From: Blasia pusilla
Lineage: Eukaryota; Marchantiophyta; Marchantiopsida; Blasiales
Direction: 5' to 3'
DNA: 64,000 nt
Assembly (NCBI GenBank): GCA_050084515.1
Contig: CM114272.1
Coordinates: 5,642,001 to 5,706,000 of the forward strand
In this document: one piece after another, positions 34,112 to 46,040 of the stretch
Layout of the letters: every line of letters begins with the position of its first letter
Numbering within the stretch: the stretch's first letter is position 1
The notes under the pieces: model-generated
Seen by the model: only the letters and a program-made list of their open reading frames with translations
Databases searched by the model: none
What the model was told of the DNA's origin: nothing
Translations under genes and position numbers: made by a program

Positions 34112-34552
34112 GTTGGATTCTCAACATCCACTTCTCTGAGCTCCATTAATTTGATCGGCCCCCTTGTATGAGGAGAAGCCTAGATTGATGGTTTCGACTA
34201 AGACATCGAAGGAGTCAGAGTAATATGACGTAGGTGGTTTCAGGAGTAGCGTTACTAGGATTATCTAACCCTATATTGCATCAGGGTGCGGGGCACCCTG
34301 ATACAATATAGGGTTAGATAATCCTAGTAAATTTTCTATTAATAGAAACAAAGAAAAATAGGTAAAAATCCTACTTTTCCGAGTAGTGAAATAGTCGAGA
34401 GCTGCAGCGGTAGCGCATTCTCGTATGTCGAGTTATCTCCATGTCCTGGTTCCATCGAAGCTCTTCTATGAGCATACGGATGAACTAGGCCACTTTGTAT
34501 CTCTAAGTTTTGTAAAGATTTATGTGATTTTGTCACTTTCTGTTTTCTCACA
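34112..34552. repeat. Segmental direct duplication, copy B, with hairpin insertion
   Basis: Partner of 31213-31592. It differs mainly by the hairpin at 34252-34330, and part of the AT-rich arm seen in copy A is missing. Confidence 0.9.
34252..34330. other. Near-perfect hairpin with 38-bp arms
   Basis: Arms 34252-34289 and 34293-34330 are complementary except at one position, with a GGG loop. The arms contain CTAACCCTATATTG. In the duplicated copy at 31.35 kb the hairpin is absent, so it arose in copy B, by insertion of a fold-back element or by template switching. Confidence 0.9.
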
Positions 34553-34899
34553 TTAGTTGTTGTAACTCCATTACGAGGCCATGTGATGAATGCTCCAATG
34601 GAATCAGACAGAGGTTCTTGATTGTAAGTGCTTGTTGAACTTCCAAAGACTTCCTTTAGAGACATATACAAGGAGTCCTTACCAAGTGGTATGTTGTGGA
34701 CTATTCTCTTGGAATTGGTGTCCACGATTCTAGCTTTTCCAACAGAGATGGATGATCCATCTTGTAGATACACTACATTATTGATGTAGAATTCCATTAC
34801 ATCAATTTGAAATCTGCACCATAACATCAAAGTGGCAATTAATTGCTAGCCATATACCGAATAGAAAGTGGGACAGAACGATAATCATCTTATTGCACA

Positions 34900-35950
34900 A
34901 GGAAAATTAGACCTTAAGATCCATTTGGGAAGAGTGGCAACGTGTAGGGTATGTCTAATTTGAACTCTGGTTCCGAATGTGAAGATGTGCCGTCCACATA
35001 ATAAAGTCAACAGAAAGTTCAACATAATCTGCTTTGCACCTACATTCTTTCACCTAGAGATGATTGGGAACTATTGTTCCAAATCACCTTCCAACGGATG
35101 TTGAGATCCCATTCGAAAGAACATCGGGCGCCTCTACGCAAGACGGGAATGGACAACTTCCAATGATAGTGGAAGGTTCCGCTGACAGGCACATAGAGGG
35201 CCGAATGTCCTAGATTCGGAACTTAAGATCCGATTGAAGGGTAACTAGATTGTGGGTAAATTGGACCTTAAGATCCAATCGGGATGAGGAAGGGTAAGTC
35301 CGATTGGAACTCTGGTTCCGATTGGTGCAAGGAACCATCCCCCTTACGAAGTCATCAAGGAGTTGAAGAAAACTCCTTTGCGCATCTATCACGATTGTGT
35401 GAATCGTGGGTTATCTGTTAAGAAGAAATGTGGACTGTCCGATGACAGGCACGCGGATGCTCGAATGACCTTGAATCGGATCTTAAGATCCGAAATAAGC
35501 GTCACAGGATAAAGGGCGAATTGGATCTAAAGATCCCGTCGGGAAGGATGGATCTTAAGGTCCACTCTGGATCAAGAAAATCATCAGCCTCTAGCGTAGT
35601 TCTCTGACTAGAACTATAGTTTCAAATGTTCCTAGTAAAGTCAAGAGAGATTTTTCAAGCCCAAAGGCCAACATTCTCTCACCTTGAGGTGATTGAGAGC
35701 TGTAGTTCCGAATGACCTTCCAACAGGCTGACTGTCATTAATTCGGATCTTAAGATCCAATGAAAGGATCATTGGACTGTGGATGAATTGGACCTAAAGA
35801 TCCAATCAAGATGAGGAAGGGCAAGTCCGATTAGAACTTTGGTGATCTTCTAACGGATCTTAAGATCCCATTTGACAGAACATCGGGCATCTTTCCGCTT
35901 AAGTCGGAGACGGACAACTCGCCACCTGGCTGGCAAACTCTCAACTGACT
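34900..35950. repeat. Complex tandem array with GGATC/GATCC and GGAAC/GTTCC palindromes
   Basis: Units of about 260-280 bp, with landmarks GACAGGCAC (35185, 35442), GTCCGATTGGAACTCTGGTTCC, ATGAGGAAGGG.AAGTCCGATT and ACATCGGGC. GGATCTTAAGATCC occurs exactly at 35478-35491, 35745-35758 and 35855-35868; the first is extended to an 18-bp perfect palindrome at 35476-35493. Confidence 0.8.
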
Positions 35951-36147
35951 TTCTAAGGTGGGCGTCACCTCGACACATTCGGATCTATAGTATCAATCGG
36001 TTCAATTCATATGCTTATGATATGTGGAGGTCTGACGTCTCTAGACTATGGTTAGGATTGTGATCATGTGGTATAGCGCCCTTATGGATTGAAGAGAACG
36101 GTTGGGGAGGGACAGAGGACATTGGGAGACTAGGCTCACGAGGTTGG

Positions 36148-36228
36148 GTTGGAATCCTATATAATCCTTGCTCATTCCATTAGAAAACCATTCTAATGGA
36201 ATGAGCGAAGATTATATAGGATTGCAAC
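36148..36228. other. Large hairpin, arms 33-38 bp
   Basis: Core arms 36153-36185 and 36191-36223 are complementary with two mismatches around a 5-base loop; with flanks, the arms reach about 38 bp. The stem includes TGGAATGAGC and ATTATATAGGATT. It could be a microRNA-type precursor, a fold-back element or a recent inverted duplication. No nearby gene explains it. Confidence 0.9.
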
Positions 36229-37139
36229 TGAAGTAAGTTTGAGGTGATCAATCCGTGCCGTTTCGTCAATCTCAGCAATTGGTTTTCAAGATTTGATTGA
36301 GTGGCTTGGATGATTTTCACATATGCAATTTTGATCTAATGCACGATATCTTCTCTTGACACGGATCCTGAATCTGTGACGTCCAAATTTGAATTTTGAA
36401 ATGGATGTCAGTATTAGGTTAAGTAACACGTAGATGTTCTGACATGGATCTAATTTGGACCGCTAGTCAAACATCGAGTCTATCATGAATGACAAGTATA
36501 AGTAGCAACATTTTCCCACATCATTTTTTTGCTATCGATCGCTCTGCACCGAAGGTGAAGAGCAAGCGCTCTGCAATTGAGGGAAGAATGTGAGCGCCCG
36601 GTTGTTGATCTTTTGTAGGTCAACGTGGAAATACAATCGTGAGGTTCTTTTTTCTTCTCCTTCCGAATGCAACACTTGTGTTGTTGTCAATCTGGTCTAT
36701 GGTGGAGTTTAATAGGAGTTCATTCTGATGTCAATTGCGGAAGGATAGAAAACGCCTCTCGGGGGGATTCAGATACTATGACTTCCGAGCCTAAAGGAAG
36801 ATCGCTTGTCAATGTTTAGGGTAGAGAACGACGTCTTTGCCAGGTTTTTTTCAATGTGTATTTGGCGCGCAATGCGCCAAATTCCTTGGCATTGTATCCT
36901 GATATTTGTAAAGGGAATACAAGGAGGTTCTAACATTCCTATTGATCAAGTCATATAGCTGATTTGAAAACCCAATGCGCTTGGCATATGAAGCGCACAT
37001 CTAACTAGTATCATGCCCATCCAAAAAGCTCCTTAGAGGTCTTGCAGAGTTCATTTTGGACTCCATTTTCGAGTAGTAAGGCGTAGTTTCTTGTTCTCAA
37101 TTCTAGCACAAGAGAGAACAGTTCTAGTGATTTGATTTA

Positions 37140-38210
37140 GAAACTTCAGTTTTGTATACCCTCATTTAGGGCTCCCTTATCGTTTCTGGAAAAGGAATGA
37201 TAGTTCCGATTGATCCTCCTTCTCATTTCAAGAAGTGGATCACTACTTCTGATGTTGGGGAAGCCGGGAAGGACGCCCGCGATCTCTTTTGGGAACTACA
37301 TTTTCGAATGCCCCCATTTGGGCTTAGGGTTAGTGTCACAAACCAAAACCTGAGTTTCGATTGATCCTCCTTCTTATTTCAAGAATTGGATCTCTAGTTC
37401 CAATAGCGGGGAATCCGATAAGGAGACCCGCGATCTCATTTGGGAACTACAGTTCCGAAAGCAGCCGTTTGGGCTCAGTTATTGTGTCTGGAACCAGAGC
37501 CTGAGTTCCCATTCATCCTCCTTCTCATTTCGAGAAGTGGAACTAGCATTCGGACTCCCGTCTCTACAACCAGAACTTGAGTTCCAATTAATCCTCCTTC
37601 TCACTTTGATGGCGAGTCAGTAAGGAAAGAGGCTGGCGATTTGATTTGGGAACTACAATTCTGACAACCATATTGGGTAGGGACTCCCGTCTCTAGAACC
37701 GGAATCTGAGTTCTGACTAATCTTCCTTCTCATTTCAAGAACTCGAACTAGAGTTCCAATGCTGAGGTAGTAAGGAAAGAGGACGGCGATTTGATTTGGA
37801 AACTATAGTCCTGAAAGCCCTGGTTTAGGTAGGGACTCCCATTTTTGGAATCGGAACTTGAGTTCCGATTGTGAGGAAGCCGGGAAGAAGGACGGGGAAC
37901 TCATTTGGGAACTTTAGAGATGAACTCTTGTCAATGGAATCGGAACCTGAGTTTGGATTCATCCTCCTTCTCATTTTGAGTGGATCTCTAGTTCCAACGG
38001 TGTGGAAGTCAAGAAGGAGGCCTGCAATATCAACTTGGGAAGTACAGCTCCCAACGCCCCCATTCGGGCTCAGTTGTCGTGTCAAGAATCGGAACCTAAG
38101 TTCCGATTGATCCTGCTTCTCATTTCATGAATAGGATCTCTAGTGCCGATAGCGAGGAATCCAATAAGGAGGCCCGCGATCTCATTTGGGAACTATATTC
38201 TTAACTTAAG
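37140..38210. repeat. Tandem array, period about 135-155 bp
   Basis: GATCCTCCTTCTCATTTC recurs (with changes) near 37216, 37367, 37521, 37587, 37722, 37962 and 38112, with GGGAACTACAGTTCCGAAAG-like and GGAACCTGAGTTCCGATTGA-like blocks between. It stops just before the unknown coding piece at 38231. Confidence 0.85.
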
Positions 38211-38230
38211 TTCCATGGTTTCTGTAGACC

Positions 38231-41200
38231 ATGATGAAGAGGCTCAACGCCCATTTCGGTTCCAGCCACAAGGAGATAAACACCTTCATCTATAATTGCT
38301 CTCCCGCGACATGGAATATGTGGCATGATGTCATGGTTGCCTACAAGGAAGGTAAACTCATGGCACGAGATGGTCTTGCATACTTTGAGTACTGGCTGAG
38401 ACATAAAACGAGCGTTGAGAAGAGGAGGCTCAAGAAGACCAACTTGAGACCGCTCCAAGGGCTTGTTGAGGAGAATGTGATGCGAGTCGACGAAGAAATC
38501 CTGCAATTGAGGGTACAATTGCGGCAAGTATCTACTCAAAAACTACGAAATGAAGACTTGATGGACCTGAAATCTTACTGCGACAAATTGAAATGCAAAC
38601 AAGTGAATATAGGCGCCATCTGCAAGTTCTTTCACTCGGAGAGGGAGATCTCTCTTGGGAGAAGTTGTCGAGATTGCTATGAGAAGCTTATTTCGGATAA
38701 GGAATTCTGCGTCGATGATGCACAAATTTTCCTCGACATTCTGCTCAAGGAGAAGATGTATTTGAAGAAGCATATCTCTTGAGGAATTTTGTAGATTATT
38801 GTGAGATTTAATGCGATTGCGGAGGGTCAAATGCCCAACGACGGACGTTCTTGTATCTACCCACAAGGAAGTCATTAGTAGTTTTGATACAACCTCACCT
38901 CGATTTTTCCGGACTATTGTAAATTGGGCGATGGAAGATGATGAGTGGGGTGTACTTTTTGACATAGTATTTGTAAATATGGTTTGCGCTTCAAATGATT
39001 ATAAGCGGCTGAGTGTAGAAGAATTCGGAGAATATTTTTCTGAGGGATCTCGTCTAAATGCAAGCGAAAGATTATTGGTGTTCTTTGCTAAGATCAAAAT
39101 ACTCAGGAATCTTATAGTTGCTTGCCAAAGAGCCTCCAATCTCTGGTTTAGAGTAATTCCTTGTAAAGTGAGATTTCCAATGACGGATCCAAAGAGACAG
39201 AGGATTCGGAGTGGAGGATGTCTCATGGTTATTATAGCGGTATTTGTCAATGGTTTTGATGAGTCCACTTTGGACGAACAACTTGCTGCTTTAAATAGAG
39301 TACTTGGCGGAAAAGTTCTTCTCGCCTCCCTCAGTGACACAAGAGATATGATCAACGAGGAGTATAGATTCCTTCCGACCCTCGGAGGGAACGACTTTCA
39401 AATGGGTGACCTTGTGGAGATTTTCTCTGGCTTGTCAAAGGTTGAAGCGCGGAAGAATGCCATTGTGGTAAATCAAGGTTGTTGCATACCCACGGCTCTA
39501 GTGGTGAGTTTTTGTTCGGAACCTAAGATCCGATCATGATTACATGCATTCAGCTTAAGTTCTTATTCAAAGATATATACTAACTGCCCGAGCTAGTATC
39601 GTTACAGGTTTTGGGCATCAATTTCCAAGCATTCTGTTTGCAAGTGGATGGGGCAACATTGTCGGACTTCTGCCTGAAATTTGATCAATTCTTAAAGATT
39701 GATGCAAACCGCAGTCTTCTAAGGACTATCCCTGCATTGAAGTCCAAACTAGACCGGAAGGTGGCACCTTTTGAAGGCAAAAAATTGGTGGATGCCCGGA
39801 ATCGCAAAGGAGCAAAGGACCCGGACATGGAAGCAGAGTCAAAAGAGGATGGCGAATCAAAATTAAGCTCCAGGATTTTTTGCCTTGAATCATGCCAGAC
39901 GTTCTTTTTCTCTTCGCACTACTGTACGATTCAAGCAAGCCCATTATTGATTTTGGTTGGTTTATGGCTCAAGACGATGGCATTGCGGAGAGGGATGAGG
40001 GTGAGGGATCGGCTCCCCCAACTTTTGAAAGGGTGATATCGCCTGATGTGTTGAACCCTCAAATTTTGAGAGGGGAGACTTGTGCTCTAGCTAATCCTCG
40101 TTGGGCAAGATATTCCTCCAAAACTATCTCCACACCGCTAGGAGAAAATATCATAAGTTCAATTTAAGAAGCTTGTTATGAAAAAACTTTATGCTTTTGA
40201 GTGGGATGATGACGGTTACATATGGAACTCTAATCTAAGTATCCATTTTTGAAGTAGTCATCGTCGATTGGTGGAAAATCACTTGGACTATCGGCGCTCA
40301 TTTCCGAGAGAGAGAAGGATGACCAAGTGCTGGAGAGCAGATCCAAGCAGACGCCATCATCAAAAATACTTACTTTGCGGTGAGAAATTTACATGATCCT
40401 CTATGATCCTCTTAATGCATGCAAATCCTTCCCGGTATTAATTTCAAATAAATTTTTTTTTCTTATTATATTCAGTATCCACAAGGAGAAAATGAAAGGG
40501 AGGGAGTATGAGAGACGGGGAAGTAGATTTCGACGTCATCGGGCTTTCCTACTCCGGTGAGCAACCAAATTATTTTTTTCTATTCTGATTTCACTTTCCC
40601 AACTTCTTCTTGCACTGATGTAGAAGTTAAGTTCTCATTATGTGGAGCATTTTGCCACTACATAGGGAGAAGAGGAGAGAGAGGGACTGCTTGGGACAGA
40701 AAAGCACACTCCATCATCATCGGAATCTCCTTCTGAGGTGAGCGACCCAATTAATCTTTGATATTATGTTTTCAATTTCCATGCCTCCTCTTGCATTGAT
40801 GTAGAACTTAAGTTCTCATTATGTCAATTTAACAATCAAATGTGTAAATGCACAGAAAAATGATATGTCTCAAGTTCCACCTCGAGCTCTAGTTTCTACA
40901 AAGCCTAGGCTTCGGCAAGAAGTTCATCACCGAAGAAAGATGCTAGGCCACAATCTAAAGGGAGAACAAAAATTGACATATCTAGGACACGTAGAGTCAT
41001 TGCGTTGAAGGCTTCTGTGGGAAATATGGACCGAGAAAAATACACAAAATAGATCCCATGTAGAACAATATCAATGACAATTGGAAACTCTAGCGGTTTG
41101 GACGATTCTCTGGAAATTATAGCTGTGAAACCTTCAAAGAAAAAGAAGCATAATAACCCATCCCGAGCACATGGAACATCTCGAGATAGTATTGGCCCGA

Positions 41201-44142
41201 GGACCAACATCGACCAGGGGACATCATCCTTGGTAAGACTCAATCGGCATCTTTACTATCAAGGGTCTCACATAGACTTTGATCATGCCGAAAGAGAGTT
41301 GAGATTACTAGCGGGTGGTAGTTCCATAAAGTTGAGCATGGAGGATAGAAACTCTTTGGAAACCATTAGGGCAATGAGTGCAGAAATTAGATCTTTGGAT
41401 TTTAGCACCTCGGGGAGCTTGAAGTGACTGTCATTTTCATTCCTATCTTAATTGGAACTTCAGTTCCCATTCATTCCTCTAAGACTACCTTCTTTCAATT
41501 GTATTATGAAGTGTAAGGATTTTTCCCTTTCTTCCCTTTTGCACACGAGAGGTGCAGTAGTTAATGTAATGTTACCAGTCCGAGAGTTGAGGACTTCTAT
41601 TTTCATGTTGTGTTTCATTTTCTCCTACAACCTTGCATCGCCTTTGAATTTATGTATGATTCTTTGGATTTTGATAAAAGAAATGTGTGATGCAGACTCA
41701 GCCCAGATCTGGTAAAATCATGCTGCTTTTTGAACCGCGCAAGGTCCTGCTTTTTTGCCCTTCTTATCGAAACTCTAGCAACTTGAAAAGTATTAGTATC
41801 AGACTAGGGTGTAGAGATTTTCTCCACGCAGCGAGTGATTACTTTGCTTTGGGCCTCTCTAGACATGTAAGAATGAAGATAGTCTAGCCAAAATGGAGGT
41901 AGCAATTTCGGATTACTTACAAGAGAGGAATCTTCACCCGTTTGGGTTCACTTTGGTTTGTGCAAATGACAGTCCGCGTGGAGGTCGAGCAGCTCTATTC
42001 AGACTACTGAACTATTTTGATGAGGCAACAAGACGTTGGCTGGATTTGGACAGCCAACAACAGATTTTTGTTTTTTGACGTTGTCGGAAACAAGAACCAC
42101 CACGATAGTGTACAACATTTTGTGAAGGTGCCAAAATAGAAGGCATCATTGTCAAAAGATAGTTTTCTCATGGCAGCGTTGATACATTATGTCAAATTTT
42201 TGTGGCTTAGCATATCCAACGGCCACTTCCAGACTCCGTGGGAGTTCATTCGACAGTGCGATTTTCCCTCTTATTGTAGGAGGGTAATGTGAATTTCTAC
42301 CCACTATGAACTAATCTTAACCAATCTTACACCTATAAATTTGGGATTGTTTCTAATACTGAAGTGTTTTGCACATCTTGGTGATTACTGTCGCTTCTAT
42401 GAACCAAAAGAGCCTACTGCAAGTCAAAATATTGGACACCGACCTTCAGGCAGAAAGGTAAGCACTAGCATTGTGATAGTTCAGTGAATGAATATTGCCT
42501 GATGGAACTATAGTTCTAATTCACTCTTCTAGAGGCTAATATCTTGCATTAGTTGGTGGATAGGTGAAATCCCTTAGGCCTCTTTTTATCCTTGAAATCG
42601 ACAGAATTATTTTTTGAATTATAGACAGGGTTAGCACGTATCCCCTTGGTCTTAGGGGAGACAATGCCTTTATGTCGGGAGATGGACGGGTTGTATTTGT
42701 CCTCCCCTACGTCAGAATACTAAGTGACATGATAGAGAGAGAATATGATTATGGGTTTTGGACCACAATGAGTAGGGAAGATGCTCTTGAAATGCTTGAG
42801 AGGCTAGCAGATACCTGCTATTTTTCTGAATCTTTCGTCAAGAAGGCCACATTTTTTTGGTATGTGCAGGACTGCTCTGTTCGAAAGGGGACAAAGGGTC
42901 TCTCAAAGTATGTGAAAGATTTACGGTTCTTTTACGCTGTTAGAGAGTTTAGAAACTTCTCCTGCCCAAAGAATACAGTCCTAGTGGACATTCGGATCAA
43001 TTCCCTCCTTTTCAATGATCCAAATAGCGTTATAGCCCTTCTGATACTTCTAGGACCCTGAGACGAAAAAAATCATTGCGAGGCCGATACTATTCTCTCT
43101 TACCTTGTGATAATGAAAGAGAGTTTTTGGATGGGATGGGTGTTAGTCATTTTATTAGTACTAGATGGATCGGTTTTCCAAAGCCCCATTCTACTGGCAG
43201 TAATGGTAAACGTCTTCTCCATGCAATCTAGGAAAAGCTAAAGCCTCGGTCTTATTCCAGAATACCCGGACAGCAGACACGGAATGTATGCAAGGAATGT
43301 CCAAGATTGGAGATTACTGCAGATGTCATCTCCGACTGCGAGGCCAACATGTAGTATCAATGCCTTCCTTACTACCAGGTGGTGTTTGGAGTATCCGACA
43401 GAGAAATATCTCCCGGTTGGACTTCTGGACGACATCGTGAAGTTGGGGGCTCTCTTGTACGCGAAGTGGGAGAATTAGTCTGGTTTCAAGGACATTGTTG
43501 ATAATAGCGGCTTCTTAGACCTGGAGTCCGTAGCAAGGTGGAGTTAGAAGCATTGACCGTCATTCGGTGTCTATATCTACACCAATATGAGATTTGTGGG
43601 TTATGTCTCCCTCCCTTATATTTATGATGTTTTCCCTTGTGGTCTCGATGCCAGATGAGAGCATGGACACTGTGTGGAATAAAGTGGTGCAATAATAGGG
43701 AATCGAGAAGGTGTTTATAGTCACCTTGCATGATCATCACTTTGTGCTAAGGGTTGCAGCCAAGTCGATCACCATTGTAGATACTCTAGGTTCCCGCCTC
43801 GACCAGGAATGTAAGAAGGCGTACCAAATCTTCTTCGGCTCCAAGGCGTCTACTGTGGTGGATAATCTATTCGACTATTCCATGAAAGGGAATGATCTCC
43901 AACAACCACCGGAACTGTGCTTGCTGGTGATCGGGCAAGAAGTTGGCCGTTTTTTCCTTGACGAGTATGGCTTGTCAGGAAAAACTGAAGCATCGTCTTT
44001 TGGCTACATCATTGCAAAGGCTAAGAATTGGGATGTGGACTTGCGCAGTTTGGATGAGGAGTATCAGAAGAAGAATTACAATAAGTTCCAAGCTATCTCT
44101 AGACCTGTAATGTATAAGAGTTTCTATTTTACAATTGTTTAA
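38231..44142 (+). pseudogene. Unrecognised multi-exon gene, apparently decayed
   Basis: A run of plus-strand coding pieces: 38231-38782 (183 codons), 38811-39503 spliced to 39608 onward through a clean intron (GTGAGT at 39504, CAG at 39605-39607, phase 0), then 41074-41427, about 41893-42290, 42360-42460, 42672-43061 and 43711-44142. GT-AG signals follow several pieces. Frameshifts (near 38750) and stops (43059-43061, and after 43435) suggest a pseudogene. The last piece reads TLHDHHFVLRVAAKSITIVD followed by TLGSRL; the H...D spacing resembles the start of a Ulp1 (C48) protease catalytic set, but no matching glutamine-cysteine motif was found, so no function is assigned. It may be host-derived or the cargo of a transposon. 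Confidence 0.45.
40557..40830 (+). repeat. Duplicated small exon-intron unit, period 181 bp
   Basis: The stretch after GTGAG at 40557 (CAACCAAATTA ... TTGCACTGATGTAGAAGTTAAG, TTCTCATTATGT) is repeated after GTGAG at 40738 (CGACCCAATTAAT ... TTGCATTGATGTAGAACTTAAG, TTCTCATTATGT). Each copy is preceded by a short GA-rich putative exon, suggesting tandem duplication of one exon plus intron. Confidence 0.7.
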
Positions 44143-44149
44143 TAAGTTT

Positions 44150-46040
44150 GATCCCCAAGAGGATCATTGTTTGATGAAAAGAGAGTTCGAAATTACAATT
44201 CTATTGTAATAGTTGTATTTACATATGTATGAGTTATATTCAATGTCTTATCAATATCTTCGCATCTTTCTTAGTACCAAGGGGTCTTTTCTCAATTCTC
44301 TCTAATGGAATTGACAGCATTCTCAGGTAGATGTCCTCTCGATATCAAGAAACCTCACAGAGACCTCAACATGAAAGTTGGCTTCTCCTACTTTCGGAAC
44401 TCAATCCATCTCGGCAGGCTACTCTTTGTCAAACAGATTTCCTACAATCTTTATGTTGATTATTCCATTGATGGAATAATCAACATAAATCAGGTTTGCC
44501 TGATTCACTCTTCACTCTGCAGACCCAAAAAGAATACTTAGACATAAGCATCACACATCAGAATGAATGAATGATTGCTTTACTATTCCATCAAGAATGA
44601 GAAAGCTTCAAAGTGTATACAAGCTCGAGAGAGTACTACTCCCTTGCTCAGACCATTCCTACAGCATAAGGACTTCGTAAGAGAATGATGATTATGGCTT
44701 TTGTCTTGCTTCTTAAATACTTGCTGGAGTATGAGTGATCCAAAGATTCGAAGCGTTCTTGATGAAGCTGGTGTCTTTTCAACATTTGTAACTACCTAGA
44801 TCTATGGTTCTCTTAGCTTTTGCTACGATCCTTTTGAATCTGCAAAAAAAAACTGTCCTAACTATCTATCTGATACAAAAGGTCGCGCCCTTTCCTAGTC
44901 TAACTGTTCTAACGGTGTGTCGCTTGAAATCACAGTCATTCTTAGCTTCGCTTCGCTGGACTTCTTGAGGACAAAGAACTCCATTCTTCATTCTTGTTTA
45001 AGGTGCTTCCTGCAAGAGCGAAGTACCTTTTTCTCTTCCTCTTCATGCTTCGTTTAGGAGCAAAGCACTTCATAAAAAGGCTCTTAGTAGTGCTTCGTTG
45101 TCTTTTCCAAGCTTCGCGTTGGGTCTTTAGACTTCGTTATTGCATTTCCCTCTCCTCTAAGGCAAATCCTTGATCGTCCATCTCTCTGCCTTGTGCCAGG
45201 AGCTTCGTGATTACTCATTCTTTCCATAATAATATATAATAATCAAAATCATAATGTATATACAAGTCTTCTTTGAATAAAAAGATGTATTTCTTCAAAA
45301 GTACAAAATTGTGGGTATCACAAGACCCTAAAGGAAGATCTCCAAATTGAATTCACGAGGATTGTTCTGACTTTAAGGAAGGGAAGGTTTAGTTGGAGTA
45401 GCTTCGCCAATGGACTCAATAAGTATATTGGTGAGATTCATGAGGATATTACCAACCTTGCCACAGATGAGACACTCTTGCGATTGAGTAGGAAGAGATC
45501 TCACCGAGGGTAATAGGTAGATGAAATGATACTCTATTTTGATGCCATTGGATACATTTATAAATACAACGTGAAATATAGCATATTGAAGCGGATGGAT
45601 TAAGGAAGTATGTTGCCCAAGTTTGAGCGCGTCGATGTCATAGATATAGCAACGGATGAGAATCTCCTCCAATTGGAAATGTATTGTTACCAATTATAAA
45701 TTATTTGGTACTAGATATTTGTTGTCATGAACAGCGGGAATTGTAACTTGTTGCAGAGAATGGAAGCTAAGATTGCGAGAACTGTAACATATTGCAGAAA
45801 GTGGAAGCTAAAGATTGTAAAGCCATGTGATTGTCGGGGATATTTTTTAATCATCCTGAATTGGAACTTGAATTCCAAATCTTATATATTCAATGAGCAT
45901 ATTTACTATCATCTAATGATCGTGCGATAGACTTGTTATGTGATATGTGTGTCTAGTTTCTTATTCTAGAGCTTGCATCCTCAACGTTGCCATCCTCTCA
46001 ATCAATTCAAATTTTAGTTCCAATAAGCCTACTCCTGAGA
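44150..46040. other. Intergenic region with a short perfect hairpin
   Basis: No supported gene. Arms 44450-44468 and 44471-44489 are perfectly complementary (19 bp; TTATGTTGATTATTCCAT core) around a 2-base centre. A minus-strand frame of 106 codons at 45373-45693 has no recognisable family. CTTCG-rich segments occur near 44940-45130. Confidence 0.6.

Larger units (their letters stand above)
30927..34830 (-). pseudogene. Decayed minus-strand coding pieces of an unknown, TE-like gene
   Basis: Read from the right: 34830-34339 (163 codons; contains VGKARIVDTNSKRIVHNIPL and SDSIGAFITWP), 34146-33934 (70), 33921-33481 (146; begins CVIVDESYYKPATHPNGRRL), 32717-32373 (114) and 31157-30927 (76; VGDFVIIRRGQERNKYPIWM then FRIQYWWPL). 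The IGAFITWP block recalls a GSF-AWP motif in proteins carried by some plant CACTA-type transposons, but this is weak. The 31.2-31.6 kb part is a second copy of 34.1-34.55 kb. No transposase catalytic motif is recognised. It is more likely mobile-element remains than a host gene. Confidence 0.4.

Noticed and set aside
43711-44142. Ulp1 (C48) protease call for the last piece of the unknown gene
   Set aside because: Only the H...D spacing fits; no tryptophan after the histidine and no Q...C motif, so no enzyme name is assigned.
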